Shown here: in pieces, positions 47,046 through 55,360 of the stretch | Numbering within the stretch: position 1 is the first letter of the stretch | Layout of the letters: each line of letters starts with the position of its first letter | DNA from: [Eubacterium] yurii | GTDB taxonomy: Bacteria > Bacillota > Clostridia > Peptostreptococcales > Filifactoraceae | Length of the DNA stretch: 64,000 nucleotides | Assembly: GCA_900167215.1 (NCBI GenBank) | Contig: FUZS01000011.1 | Location: 55,045 to 119,044 of the forward strand | Reading direction: 5' to 3' | Position numbers and translations under genes: made by a program | Notes under the pieces: generated by a model | What the model saw: only the letters and a program-made list of their open reading frames with translations | Databases searched by the model: none | Told to the model about the DNA's origin: nothing

Positions 47046-47070
47046 AAGAGCAGGTTAGTCCCGCTCTTTC
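47046..47070 (-). terminator. Terminator of rpsO
   Basis: On the minus strand GAGCGGG pairs with CCTGCTC (one G-U) and is followed by TTTTTT, directly behind the rpsO stop codon. Confidence 0.75.
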
Positions 47071-47076
47071 CAAAGG

Positions 47077-47340
47077 TTACTTTCTTAGTCCAAGACTCTT
47101 TATTAATGTATTGTATCTATCAAGACTTTTATCCTTAAGATATCTAAGCAAAGATCTTCTGTGTCCTACCATTTTCAAAAGACCTCTTCTTGAGTGATGG
47201 TCCTTCTTGTGGAACTTAAGATGTTCGTTCAATTCATTAATTCTTTGTGTAAGCAATGCTACTTGTACTTCAGGAGAACCTGTATCTCCTTCTTTTATAG
47301 CATACTTCTTAACAATTTCGTTTTTTAATTCCTTTGTCAT
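47077..47340 (-). CDS. rpsO: 30S ribosomal protein S15
   Basis: S15 binds the central domain of 16S rRNA early in 30S assembly. The 87 residues contain the signature [46 protein letters not shown] (cited as [10 protein letters not shown] and [10 protein letters not shown]) and end SLGLRK. The GGAGGTG ribosome binding site lies 6 bases upstream. It is in the usual position upstream of pnp. Confidence 0.97.
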   Translation of the reverse strand: MTKELKNEIVKKYAIKEGDTGSPEVQVALLTQRINELNEHLKFHKKDHHSRRGLLKMVGHRRSLLRYLKDKSLDRYNTLIKSLGLRK

Positions 47341-47477
47341 TTTACACCTCCGAAAAATTTATACAGTCAATGCCAAGTGTAAAGTAGGTGTCACTATACA
47401 CATAGCAAAAACTAAAACACATTAGAGATTTTAACATACTTTTTATATAATGTAAATACATTTGTAAGAAAAAAATT

Positions 47478-47532
47478 AAAGGAATTGAGAACTTATCAAT
47501 AAAATAGCCTATCTTAAGTCTCAATTCCTCTT
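47478..47532 (-). terminator. Terminator of the secreted CAO-like protein gene
   Basis: On the minus strand AGGAATTGAGA pairs with TCTCAATTCCT across a 30-base loop and is followed by TTAATTTTTTT. Confidence 0.65.
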
Positions 47533-47555
47533 TTATTTTCTAATATCCTATTATA

Positions 47556-48626
47556 TTATGACTTCTTATTAGTCAAAGTATCCTTTGATATAGTCTTTAC
47601 GATGGTCTTGTCAGGCAGCTTTATTATATTTACTCCCTTGTCGTTTTTCAAGAATAAATATACTTCAAGAGTTTTGGAGTTTTGTGCCACCTCAAACTGA
47701 GGTTTTAGTTTTCCGTTCACGGATTTACTTGCCTGATAGTAGTAATACTCGCCTGCAGGCAATTCCTTCTCGTACTTTTTATCTATAGCAGTCTTTCTTG
47801 TATAGGTAAAATTTCCGAGCGAAGTATCAGATGTCTTGATATCACTTATCATCTTAGTAGTTGCTATTAACTGAGTTGTAGCATTTTTTCCGTTAGCCAC
47901 ATAGTCACTTACTTCTTTCCCGCCGGAATACTTAACTATGTCTTTCTTACCTCTTGCATCTACAGGATAGAAATAGACGTCATTAGTATAGATATTTAGA
48001 TAGAAGAATCCGTTGATTTTATTAGCTTCAATACCTTTTTCGTTGGAGCGAAATACAAAGTATGTCCCGTCAACCATGAATTTCTCATTTTTTACATCTT
48101 CCATAAGAGCGTAGGTAAACTTGTACTTGTTTGCATCTTCTCCCATAGCTTTTTTCAAGATTTCCGGAGTTTTTTTAAGTTCAAACTTAGGCTTATCCTT
48201 CATATTTTTTTCTTCTGAGTTGATAAACAGATTCTGTGTCTTGTAGTTCCAATACAGCCTTACGTTAATTACCTCTTTTAACATGGCAAGCGGCACCATC
48301 ATCTTGCCGTTTTCCACATAAGGGCGAAAATCAGTGGATCTTTTTGCTCCATTTATACTTATTAAGTTACTTCCATTTTCAAAACCGTACTCTACCTTAT
48401 CAGTTGTAATTGTTGCAGTTTTTTTCTTGGAATTATAATTATATATACCTCCAAGAGCTACAGACAGATCCTTGGCATATATATAAGACCTCTCGTCTTT
48501 TATCACTATAGGAGTCGTGTCCTTGATTTTGTAGTTGTTCATATAAATTGATTTGTCGGCACTTGCAAAAGTAAGCGGTATCAGCGAAATAATCAATGAC
48601 ATCACTATTTTTTTCAAAAACCTCAT
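47556..48626 (-). CDS. Secreted protein with a copper-amine-oxidase-type N-terminal domain
   Basis: The 356-residue protein has a Sec signal peptide (MRFLKKIVMSL plus hydrophobic core, cleavage near FASA-D). A 'copper amine oxidase N-terminal' beta-alpha repeat domain follows (about 28-115), recognisable by IYAKDLSVALGG, ENGKMMVPLAMLKEVI and LYWNYKTQNLFIN; in Firmicutes this domain is a stand-alone cell-surface module, not an oxidase. The rest (120-356) is beta-rich with no family recognised: YYYQASKSVNGKLKPQFEVA near the end. GAGGTGAA precedes the ATG. It is monocistronic with its own terminator. Function is unknown beyond surface location. Confidence 0.78.
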   Translation of the reverse strand: MRFLKKIVMSLIISLIPLTFASADKSIYMNNYKIKDTTPIVIKDERSYIYAKDLSVALGGIYNYNSKKKTATITTDKVEYGFENGSNLISINGAKRSTDFRPYVENGKMMVPLAMLKEVINVRLYWNYKTQNLFINSEEKNMKDKPKFELKKTPEILKKAMGEDANKYKFTYALMEDVKNEKFMVDGTYFVFRSNEKGIEANKINGFFYLNIYTNDVYFYPVDARGKKDIVKYSGGKEVSDYVANGKNATTQLIATTKMISDIKTSDTSLGNFTYTRKTAIDKKYEKELPAGEYYYYQASKSVNGKLKPQFEVAQNSKTLEVYLFLKNDKGVNIIKLPDKTIVKTISKDTLTNKKS

Positions 48627-48668
48627 ACATTCACCTCATAGAAATTGCATAATTCTCATAAAAATAAA

Positions 48669-48694
48669 AAACCACATCTTAAAATAAGATGCGG
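48669..48694 (-). terminator. Terminator of the rubredoxin gene
   Basis: On the minus strand CCGCATCTT pairs with AAGATGTGG (one G-U) around ATTTT-like loop bases and is followed by TTTTTTATTTT. Confidence 0.8.
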
Positions 48695-48705
48695 TAAATT
48701 TTGAT

Positions 48706-48867
48706 TTAGTTCTCAGGCGAAAAACTGTCTTTTTCAACTCCACAGACAGGACATACCCAAGAATCCGGCAAATCTGCAAAGCTTGTTCCAGGTGCTATAC
48801 CGTTGTCTTCATCACCAACAGCCGGATCATAAACGTAACCACATACATCACATACATATTTTTGCAT
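48706..48867 (-). CDS. Rubredoxin
   Basis: A 53-residue iron protein found by reading the minus strand. It begins [15 protein letters not shown] and ends [17 protein letters not shown], i.e. both CxxCG knuckles ([11 protein letters not shown] and [11 protein letters not shown]) with the conserved [17 protein letters not shown] between them. It carries one Fe(Cys)4 centre and passes electrons to oxygen- or peroxide-scavenging enzymes in anaerobes. GGAGAG is 9 bases before the ATG. The gene is monocistronic with its own terminator. The partner reductase is not in the window. Confidence 0.96.
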   Translation of the reverse strand: MQKYVCDVCGYVYDPAVGDEDNGIAPGTSFADLPDSWVCPVCGVEKDSFSPEN

Positions 48868-49007
48868 AAAAATACTCTCCTTTTAAATTTTATTTAAATT
48901 TAATAAATTTTCCAACATTGTTTTTCATTAATACCATGTAAAATTTTTTTAAAACGAAAAATTATACTTTTTTAATATAATTTATTTTAAACTCAGCAAA
49001 TTCCTAA

Positions 49008-49113
49008 AATACTAATCAACATTTACAATCTTAATACAGCTTTATACAGTGATATTTTTATTATCAATATTAGTTGTAAATTATATTATATGACCGTTTA
49101 ACAGCTATTTAGC
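49008..49113 (+). repeat. MITE-like dispersed repeat, copy A7 (degenerate)
   Basis: Begins ATACTAATCAACATTTACAAT, has ATTATCAATATTAGTTGTAA in the middle and ends CCGTTTAACAGCTATTTAGCAC, an eroded version of the family end. It lies in the rubredoxin-GntR gap; the rest of 48868-49407 shows nothing recognisable. Confidence 0.45.
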
Positions 49114-49407
49114 ACGAATTTGAATGCTTTTACTTGATTAATGAAAATTCCTACTTTTGTATACCCTGTATTTTTTGCAAATAACAATAAGAAGTTTAAA
49201 AAATCAAAATTTACTAAAAACATATTACTATAAATTTAAAATTTTTGCAAGAAAAAATTACATTTTGTAATATTTGAAAATAGTCGTTTATTATAAAATT
49301 CACTTTTTTCAACAAATTAATAGTTAAAATAAATTTACAAAACTAAAATTTTCTATTAGTTCTTTTCTTAAAACTTCTGATAGAAGAATAAAATTTTTAA
49401 AAATATA

Positions 49408-49454
49408 TTGACTTTTTGTATTAGGTGTACTATTATAAATATGACACCTAATAC
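49408..49454 (+). promoter_or_regulatory. Promoter and operator of the GntR-ABC operon
   Basis: TTGACT (49408-49413), 17 bases, TATTAT (49431-49436). A perfect 11-bp inverted repeat, GTATTAGGTGT (49418-49428) and ACACCTAATAC (49444-49454), brackets the -10 box. A regulator bound there would block RNA polymerase, consistent with autorepression by the GntR protein encoded next. Confidence 0.75.
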
Positions 49455-49482
49455 AAGCAGAATTTCGAAAGGAGGAATAATC

Positions 49483-49872
49483 TTGATACAAGTTGATGTC
49501 AGAAGCAGAGTACCCATATATGAACAGATTGTAAACAGCTTTAAACAGATGGCTATGAGCGGTATACTCTCCCCTGATGAAAAACTGCCGTCAGTGAGAG
49601 ACTTATCCCAAGAGCTTACCATAAACCCAAATACGATACAAAAAGCGTATCAAGAGCTGGAACGTCAAAACATAATCTATACAAAAAGAGGTCAGGGAAG
49701 TTTTGTCAATCCTAATATCCAGGCCATAAACAAGGAGGAAAAAATGGGAGACTTAATAGAAGAAATCAAGAGAATTATCATAGAAAGCATGTATTTAGGG
49801 ATATCTAAGGAAGAACTATTCAGTATTATTTCATCAGCTTACGACAGCTCTAACGGACAGGATAAACAGTGA
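49483..49872 (+). CDS. GntR-family transcriptional regulator, YtrA-like
   Basis: A 129-residue regulator with an N-terminal winged helix typical of GntR (RVPIYEQIVNSFKQ, LPSVRDLSQELTINPNTIQKAYQELE, cited as LPSVRDLSQEL and NPNTIQKAY) and only a short C-terminal dimerisation helix, the mark of the YtrA subfamily that controls adjacent ABC transporters. The start is TTG 49483, because AAAGGAGG lies 7 bases upstream; the same frame opens further up at ATG 49408 but that would sit inside the promoter. The operator-like palindrome over the promoter suggests autorepression. Confidence 0.88.
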   Translation: MIQVDVRSRVPIYEQIVNSFKQMAMSGILSPDEKLPSVRDLSQELTINPNTIQKAYQELERQNIIYTKRGQGSFVNPNIQAINKEEKMGDLIEEIKRIIIESMYLGISKEELFSIISSAYDSSNGQDKQ

Positions 49873-50027
49873 AAGCTCAATATTTAGTGATTATTCCCTT
49901 ATTACTGTTTTCCTTGATGAGAAGCCCTATTACAAAAAATATATTTTTTAAAAATTTCAATATTATTCTTTCTAAAAACTTAATTATGAAAATAAATAAT
50001 AGCATCGATGTTTTCTATTTTAAATAA
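49869..50027 (+). CDS. Possible small membrane protein between regulator and ABC genes
   Basis: A 52-codon frame opens with GTG overlapping the regulator stop (GTGA) and begins MKAQYLVIIPLLLFSLM, a plausible single membrane segment, followed by a basic, asparagine-rich tail ending DVFYFK. It fills the otherwise empty gap before the ABC ATPase. No ribosome binding site apart from AACAGG-like bases and no homologue recognised; it may be chance. Confidence 0.3.
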   Translation: MKAQYLVIIPLLLFSLMRSPITKNIFFKNFNIILSKNLIMKINNSIDVFYFK

Positions 50028-50039
50028 AGAGGTGATAAC

Positions 50040-50936
50040 ATGATACAAGCACAAGACTTAAGCAAGTCTTATGAATCAAGTCCTGTTATAAAAAATATAA
50101 ACTTGGAGCTGAAACAAGGCTCAATATTTGGTCTTATAGGTGCCAACGGAGCAGGAAAGACTACACTCATAAAGACTCTCTGCGGTATATATGCACCTGA
50201 CACAGGACATGTAAGACTCCATGACAAAGATGTGTACAAAGACAGCGATATAAGGCAAAATATCGCCTATGTACCTGATAACATAACTTTTTACAATAAT
50301 TTTACCGTAAAGGATATGAAGGATTTTTACAAAAATATCTACAGAAACTGGGACGAGGACAGATACATGACTCTTAGAGAAGTCTTTACCTTTGATGAAA
50401 AAAAGAGGATAAAGCACCTGTCAAAGGGTATGAAAACTCAACTTCTGCTTCTGATAGCCCTATCATGCAAACCTGAGGTAATTTTGATGGATGAACCTAC
50501 ATCAGGACTGGATCCTTTCATACGCAAGGAAGTGCTCAATCTCATAGTCCAAGATGTATCTTCTCGCAGCACATCAGTATTGATATCTACTCATAACGTA
50601 TCAGAATTGGAGCAAATATGTGATACTGTAGGTTTTATAAACAAGGGCGAGATGAAGTTGCAGCAAGATATGGACAATCTCAAAACCTCTTATAAAAAGA
50701 TACAGATAGCTTTCAAGGATGAAATGAGCGAAGAGTTTAAAAAAGAGTTTAAACCTCATATTTCTAAGAAATATGGTAAAATTTATGAAATTATTGTAAA
50801 TATGGACTATAAAGTATTTGAATCCAATGTCAAAAAATATCAACCACTCTTTGTAGAGCATATAGACATGACTTTGGAAGAGATATTTCTGTTTAAGATG
50901 GGAGATGATAATTATGTCAAACAAGTCACTATTTAA
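50040..50936 (+). CDS. ABC transporter ATP-binding protein (YtrB-like)
   Basis: The 298-residue ATPase has Walker A GANGAGKTT (about residue 38), a Q-loop-like YVPDN, signature HLSKGMKTQ (the usual LSGG replaced by LSKG, as common in YtrB/EcsA-type exporters), Walker B VILMDEPTSGLD and H-loop STHNVSE. The C-terminal 80 residues form an accessory domain. It energises the permease encoded next. AGAGGTGATAAC precedes the ATG. It shares the operon with the GntR regulator; substrates of such systems include antibiotics or cell-wall-stress related compounds, not determined here. Confidence 0.92.
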   Translation: MIQAQDLSKSYESSPVIKNINLELKQGSIFGLIGANGAGKTTLIKTLCGIYAPDTGHVRLHDKDVYKDSDIRQNIAYVPDNITFYNNFTVKDMKDFYKNIYRNWDEDRYMTLREVFTFDEKKRIKHLSKGMKTQLLLLIALSCKPEVILMDEPTSGLDPFIRKEVLNLIVQDVSSRSTSVLISTHNVSELEQICDTVGFINKGEMKLQQDMDNLKTSYKKIQIAFKDEMSEEFKKEFKPHISKKYGKIYEIIVNMDYKVFESNVKKYQPLFVEHIDMTLEEIFLFKMGDDNYVKQVTI

Positions 50937-51894
50937 CAAAACTCTAATAAAAAAAGACATCAAGATATTGGCTCCTATCTTGGTAATAAATATAATTTTG
51001 TTGATATTTGCCCTACCTTTTTCATATTCTCAAGCAGTGCTATTACTACAATCAAACAATACACAAGACTTATCAAAAGGTGTGGCATCTCTTTACAATC
51101 AATATAATACAACGCTTATAAACATCTTGGTTTCAACTATAACTGCCATAATGCTCTTTGCCTCTGAAAAATCAAGCAAGAGTTTGGAGCTACTTGTTTC
51201 ACTTCCTTTTTCAAGGAAACAGATTTATTTCAACAAGATTGCAGTAGGCTTTATAGTAAATGTACTACCAAATATAGTTTTACACCTTATCAGCCTTTTT
51301 ATTGTTATTGCAGAGCCAATGTCAAAGCCATTTTTTAACATAGATTTTTTCAATATGTATTTTCTCAATTCGATAGCTTTACAAATAGTAGTATTTACCT
51401 ATTTTACAGTTATCAGTATGTTATTCGGCAATATATTTGCTACTGCCTTTTGCGGATATGTGTTTACTTTGATGCCTATCGGACTTGTAGTAATGGTGCA
51501 AGCATTCTTGGATGAAAGTATTTCATCAGCATCTTATGAAATTTTATATAATTTCACTCCGTTTTTCATACTTCTAAAGGCTTTTGTATCTGACTTAGGT
51601 TATCTAAAACTTTTTGGATATTCCATAATATTTATAGTCATGGGAATGACCTTGTTTGAAATGACAAAGATGGAAAAATGCTCAGAGTTACTGACATTTA
51701 GAAGAACTGAAATCATATTTAGAGCAGGTGTATTCACCTGTTGTGCTATTTTCTTCTCTATATTTGTACAATCTATATTTATGTCATTTGGTCCTCTATC
51801 TTTCTTGGCAAAGGTGATAGGATTTATAGCAGGCGGAGCCTTTGGCTTTTTCATAACTAACAGAGCTATTACAAAGTCAAGAGCAGCAGCCTAA
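50914..51894 (+). CDS. ABC-2-type transporter permease
   Basis: The 326-residue membrane protein has about six or seven hydrophobic segments. An N-terminal cytoplasmic piece, MSNKSLFNKTLIKKDIK, precedes the first segment, and the SLELLVSLPFSRKQIYFNK loop (cited as LLVSLPFSRKQIY) is characteristic of ABC-2 permeases. I choose ATG 50914 because GGGAGAT lies 9 bases upstream; the frame also has ATG 50905. It overlaps the ATPase gene by 23 bases, so the two are translated together and presumably form one exporter. Confidence 0.85.
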   Translation: MSNKSLFNKTLIKKDIKILAPILVINIILLIFALPFSYSQAVLLLQSNNTQDLSKGVASLYNQYNTTLINILVSTITAIMLFASEKSSKSLELLVSLPFSRKQIYFNKIAVGFIVNVLPNIVLHLISLFIVIAEPMSKPFFNIDFFNMYFLNSIALQIVVFTYFTVISMLFGNIFATAFCGYVFTLMPIGLVVMVQAFLDESISSASYEILYNFTPFFILLKAFVSDLGYLKLFGYSIIFIVMGMTLFEMTKMEKCSELLTFRRTEIIFRAGVFTCCAIFFSIFVQSIFMSFGPLSFLAKVIGFIAGGAFGFFITNRAITKSRAAA

Positions 51895-51911
51895 AGGAGG
51901 TAGGATAAATT

Positions 51912-52664
51912 ATGAAAAAAAATGTTCTGATTTTAATTATTGCGTCTATCTTATATCTATCTATATGTCTTTCATTTGGTACAGAAGATTTCCAAAATTT
52001 CAGCAGATTGGAAAGACAAAACATATCTATGGATGGAGACTATACCAATGTTTTCAACGAAGGATTTATGAATGCATACCTTGCTATAAGTAGTAATCCC
52101 TTTGAAAATGATATATATAACAATTACACTCAGATAGATTTAGCTAATATTTTTAACTTAAGAAGTGATTATTACTCTTTCTCAAAGACTAAAACAGGCG
52201 GTTACACCATAATAAATCCTGAGATATATATTTTTCCTGCCCAAGATGCAAATGAAATGATAAAAAAATATAAGTTAAGTAATCCGAAAGGCATAGACTA
52301 TAGCAAGACTAAATATGTATTTCCTTTTGAAAATGAAAAAAGTAAATATATTCTTGATGTTTTTTCTAAAGAAAAAAATATGGCAAACAAAATATCTACA
52401 GACATAAACGGTAACTCTGTATATGACAGCTCTATTGACTGTGTACTTTTATACACTATTGATAAGGAAATAAGAGGCTATACCTATATTGACTCAAGGC
52501 TTGTAGATGCGAGAAAGCTCCTCTTAACTCCGCAGATTTCAAAAGATACTCTTTTATCCAATGCAATAATTGAGCTAAAGGAATCAAAAGACAAATCCAA
52601 GAATAAGAGCGGAAATGCTTATTATTTCGAATGGCTTCCTGATAATGAAAATAACAATAGGTGA
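51912..52664 (+). CDS. Exported protein of the ABC operon, function not recognised
   Basis: The 250-residue protein starts with a Sec-type signal or anchor (MKKNVLILIIASILYLSICLS). The remainder is soluble and rich in Asn, Tyr, Lys and Ser. Features such as NPEIYIFPAQDANEMIKKY and TYIDSRLVDARKLLLTPQIS show no known family. AAAGGAGGTAGG lies before the ATG, 17 bases after the permease stop, so it is the last gene of the GntR-ABC operon. It may be the transported or sensed partner of the exporter; that is inference from position. Confidence 0.65.
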   Translation: MKKNVLILIIASILYLSICLSFGTEDFQNFSRLERQNISMDGDYTNVFNEGFMNAYLAISSNPFENDIYNNYTQIDLANIFNLRSDYYSFSKTKTGGYTIINPEIYIFPAQDANEMIKKYKLSNPKGIDYSKTKYVFPFENEKSKYILDVFSKEKNMANKISTDINGNSVYDSSIDCVLLYTIDKEIRGYTYIDSRLVDARKLLLTPQISKDTLLSNAIIELKESKDKSKNKSGNAYYFEWLPDNENNNR

Positions 52665-52843
52665 TAATATTTAAAATTATTGTTAATTGTTATTAAATAC
52701 TTTGAATAAATCGCTATATAATATTCTATATAGATTATATACGCTGGCATTATTTGACTTAAAAGAAATTTTGCAGTATAATAGCCACGACTATATTTAT
52801 TGTGATTAATAATTATAGTTGTATGCTGTTCTATCCTTTGTTT

Positions 52844-52962
52844 ATTACTAATCACCATTTATACTACCAAGTAGTTGTTTTAAATTGACTCTAAACATTA
52901 TAGAGATTGTCAATAACTTTTTTGTAGCATAATTACACGACTTTTTAAGAGGTTTTTAGTAT
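52844..52962 (+). repeat. MITE-like dispersed repeat, copy A5
   Basis: Starts TACTAATCACCATTTATACTACCAAG (landmark TACTAATCACC), contains GAGATTGTCAATAACTTTTTTG and ends TTAAGAGGTTTTTAGTATAA. The inverted ends match at 9 of 11 positions. It ends 36 bases before the DUF6440-like gene, so it may carry or displace that gene's promoter. Confidence 0.65.
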
Positions 52963-52997
52963 AACAAGGATTTAGAATATATTATAGGAGGCAAGAA

Positions 52998-53183
52998 ATG
53001 GAAAAGAGATTTAAAAGAATAAGTCAAGGTATGCTCAGCGGTTTCGATATAATAATAGATACTGAAACCGGAGTAAATTATCTGTTTTGCTCTTCAGGCT
53101 ATGCAGGAGGTCTTACAGTCTTGTTGGATTCTGAAGGCAAACCTATAATAACTCCAAAAAATGAACTCGACAGAATGGACTAA
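52998..53183 (+). CDS. Small DUF6440-like protein
   Basis: The 61-residue protein (begins MEKRFKRISQGMLSGFDIIIDTETG, ends TPKNELDRMD) resembles the DUF6440 family: a short beta-rich protein with DxxTGVNYLF and GGLTVLLDSEGKP motifs, common as a single-domain protein of unknown function in Firmicutes. TAGGAGGCA lies 6 bases before ATG. It is monocistronic with a terminator behind it. Confidence 0.75.
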   Translation: MEKRFKRISQGMLSGFDIIIDTETGVNYLFCSSGYAGGLTVLLDSEGKPIITPKNELDRMD

Positions 53184-53200
53184 AACAATATATGTATTAA

Positions 53201-53242
53201 AAAAAGTTGCAACTTAGCTAATTTAAGACTTGCAACTTTTTT
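53201..53242 (+). terminator. Terminator of the DUF6440-like gene
   Basis: AAAAGTTGCAA pairs with TTGCAACTTTT around an 18-base loop and is followed by TTA. The remaining gap to 53581 (about 340 bases) shows no gene, repeat or clear promoter. Confidence 0.75.
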
Positions 53243-53581
53243 AGTTCTAAATTTAATTTAGATAAAGACTGTATTTTACTATTCCAAATATCATACTTAT
53301 TTTGACACCACTTAGGCTTAAAGAAAGTTCAGAATTTTTGTCTTCTATTTTTTCAATTAGGATTTACTTTTTTCATCAAATAATATAAAATAGTAACACA
53401 AACAATTACTTAAACTTTAATTTTATATTTTTATTTAATAATTATTTGATATAAATGCTTTCAGCTTTATATGTGTAAGTTTTTCACTACTCTTGTGTTA
53501 ACTTAGTTTAAGTTTTTATGCAATTGTTAATTTGAAAATTTTCACATTTAAATCTGAATTAATTTATGAAAGGAAGTCTTT

Positions 53582-53830
53582 ATGAAAAATTTGAATATCG
53601 ATATTTGTTGCGGAGCAAGATGTACAATGATGGGGGCTATAGATTTGCTCGAAAAGGCTGAAAGTTTCAAATCGGTATTTCCAAACGACAACATAATAAT
53701 CCAAGCGGTACCCTGTACTCAGGAATGTAAGAGTCAAAAAGTCGCTCCTATAGTTACAGTAGGAAATGAAAAACTGTTAAAAGCTACGCCGCAAAAACTT
53801 ATGGAAAAAATGATGGAGGTATTGAGATAA
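53582..53830 (+). CDS. Small thioredoxin-like [2Fe-2S] ferredoxin-type protein, hydrogenase partner
   Basis: 82 residues with four cysteines in the pattern CCGARC near the N-terminus and CTQEC near residue 46, the layout of thioredoxin-fold [2Fe-2S] proteins related to the NuoE/HydC C-terminal domain. Its stop is directly followed by the ATG of the [FeFe]-hydrogenase, so the two are co-translated. It is likely an electron-transfer partner for the hydrogenase. GAAAGGAAG is 7 bases before the ATG. Confidence 0.75.
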   Translation: MKNLNIDICCGARCTMMGAIDLLEKAESFKSVFPNDNIIIQAVPCTQECKSQKVAPIVTVGNEKLLKATPQKLMEKMMEVLR

Positions 53831-55342
53831 ATGAAAGAGAACTATACTCCGCTGATACAGCTAAGAAGAATGGTATTTGTTGAAGTTGCAAGGATGGGCT
53901 ATGACGACAATGAAAAATTAGCACATAATATAGAAGAAGCTGTCTATGCAATACTTCCAGGCGAGGTGGCTCAATATAGAGATTCCATATATAAGGAAAG
54001 AGCGATAGTCGGTGAAAGACTTAGAATGGCTTTAGGTATGAAGATGAGAGCTCAAGATGAGTATTCAAGATTATCTGACGGCTGTGAAAAGATAATAAAA
54101 TCAGAAAGAATAGTACAAGATGAGCTTGTTCAGGTAATGCCTTTTGCATGTGAAGCCTGTCCTACCAAGACATACAGAGTTACTAACAATTGTAGAAAAT
54201 GTCTTGCTCACCCATGTATACAAGTCTGTCCTGTCAATGCCATATCTATGGGAAAATACTCGACTATAATAGATGAAGAAAAGTGTATAAGATGTGGAAG
54301 GTGTAAGGACAACTGCCCTTATAACGCCATAGTATTTTTTGACAGACCTTGTGCAGCTGCCTGTGGTGTCAATGCCATAGAGTCGGATTATCTCGGTAGA
54401 GCTGTGATAAATCAGGACAAGTGTGTTACCTGCGGAATGTGTCTTGTACACTGCCCATTTGGTGCAATTGCTGACAAAACTGAAATATTCCAGTTAATTC
54501 AAGCTATTAAAAATGGAGAAGAGGTACACGCCATACTTGCTCCTGCTTTTGTAGGACAGTTTGGACCTTTGGTAAAACCTGATATGATTAAAGAAGGTAT
54601 AAGAAGATTAGGTTTCAAATCGGTAGTGGAAGTTGCTCTTGGGGCAGACATAGAGTCAATCCATGAGGCGGAAGAATTTTTGACTGAAGTTCCTGAAACT
54701 CTTAAATTCTTAGGTACATCTTGTTGCCCTTCATGGTATCTTGCCGCTACAAAGAACTTCCCGGAATTTAAGCAAAATATAAGCAGTTCAGCTACTCCTA
54801 TGGTGGCAACGGCAAAGCATATAAAAGAAGATCATAAAAATGCCAAAATAGCATTTATCGGACCTTGTATTGCTAAAAAGACAGAAGCGTCACAGCCTCA
54901 CCTTAAACATCTCATCAACTTTGTAATAACTTTCGAAGAACTGATGGGTATGCTTGTTGCACAAAATATAGACTTTATGTCTTTAAAAGATGCTCCTCCG
55001 GCAAGAGATGACGCATCTACTTCAGGCAGAGGATTTGCCGCTACAGGCGGTGTTGCTCAAGCCATAGTAAATACTATCCATAAGGTAGAGCCGCAGTACG
55101 AGGTAAAAACATTCTGTGCGGACGGTCTGCATGAATGTATGAAGATGCTCAAGATGGCAAAGGCAGGAAAATACGATGGATATCTTCTCGAAGGTATGGG
55201 CTGTCCGGGAGGCTGTATAGGTGGAGCAGGAACTCTTGCTCCGATACAAAAATCAGGCAGAGAGCTTGAAAAATACAAAAATGCCTCTCCTTACTTTACA
55301 GTACAGGACAATCCTTTGGCTCCAAAGCATTATGGACAATAG
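53831..55342 (+). CDS. [FeFe]-hydrogenase, group-B-like
   Basis: The 503-residue enzyme has two [4Fe-4S] ferredoxin modules (CIRCGRCKDNCP and CVTCGMCLVHCP, about 152-208), preceded by extra cysteines (CEACP, CRKCLAHPCIQVCP) and an inserted CAAAC. The H-cluster motifs are L1 TSCCPSW (296-302), L2 GPCIAKKTEA (344-353) and L3 GMGCPGGCIGGAG (455-467). TSCCPSW with GMGCPGGC differs from group A (TSCCPGW, MACPGGC) and fits the group B monomeric enzymes of anaerobic Firmicutes. It evolves or oxidises H2 against ferredoxin. Maturases HydE/F/G are not in the window. Confidence 0.88.
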   Translation: MKENYTPLIQLRRMVFVEVARMGYDDNEKLAHNIEEAVYAILPGEVAQYRDSIYKERAIVGERLRMALGMKMRAQDEYSRLSDGCEKIIKSERIVQDELVQVMPFACEACPTKTYRVTNNCRKCLAHPCIQVCPVNAISMGKYSTIIDEEKCIRCGRCKDNCPYNAIVFFDRPCAAACGVNAIESDYLGRAVINQDKCVTCGMCLVHCPFGAIADKTEIFQLIQAIKNGEEVHAILAPAFVGQFGPLVKPDMIKEGIRRLGFKSVVEVALGADIESIHEAEEFLTEVPETLKFLGTSCCPSWYLAATKNFPEFKQNISSSATPMVATAKHIKEDHKNAKIAFIGPCIAKKTEASQPHLKHLINFVITFEELMGMLVAQNIDFMSLKDAPPARDDASTSGRGFAATGGVAQAIVNTIHKVEPQYEVKTFCADGLHECMKMLKMAKAGKYDGYLLEGMGCPGGCIGGAGTLAPIQKSGRELEKYKNASPYFTVQDNPLAPKHYGQ

Positions 55343-55360
55343 ACTTGTTTGGAGAAAATA

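Noticed and set aside
53582..53830. Thioredoxin
   Set aside because: The cysteine pattern CCGARC plus CTQEC is that of a thioredoxin-fold 2Fe-2S protein, and the CGPC redox motif is absent.
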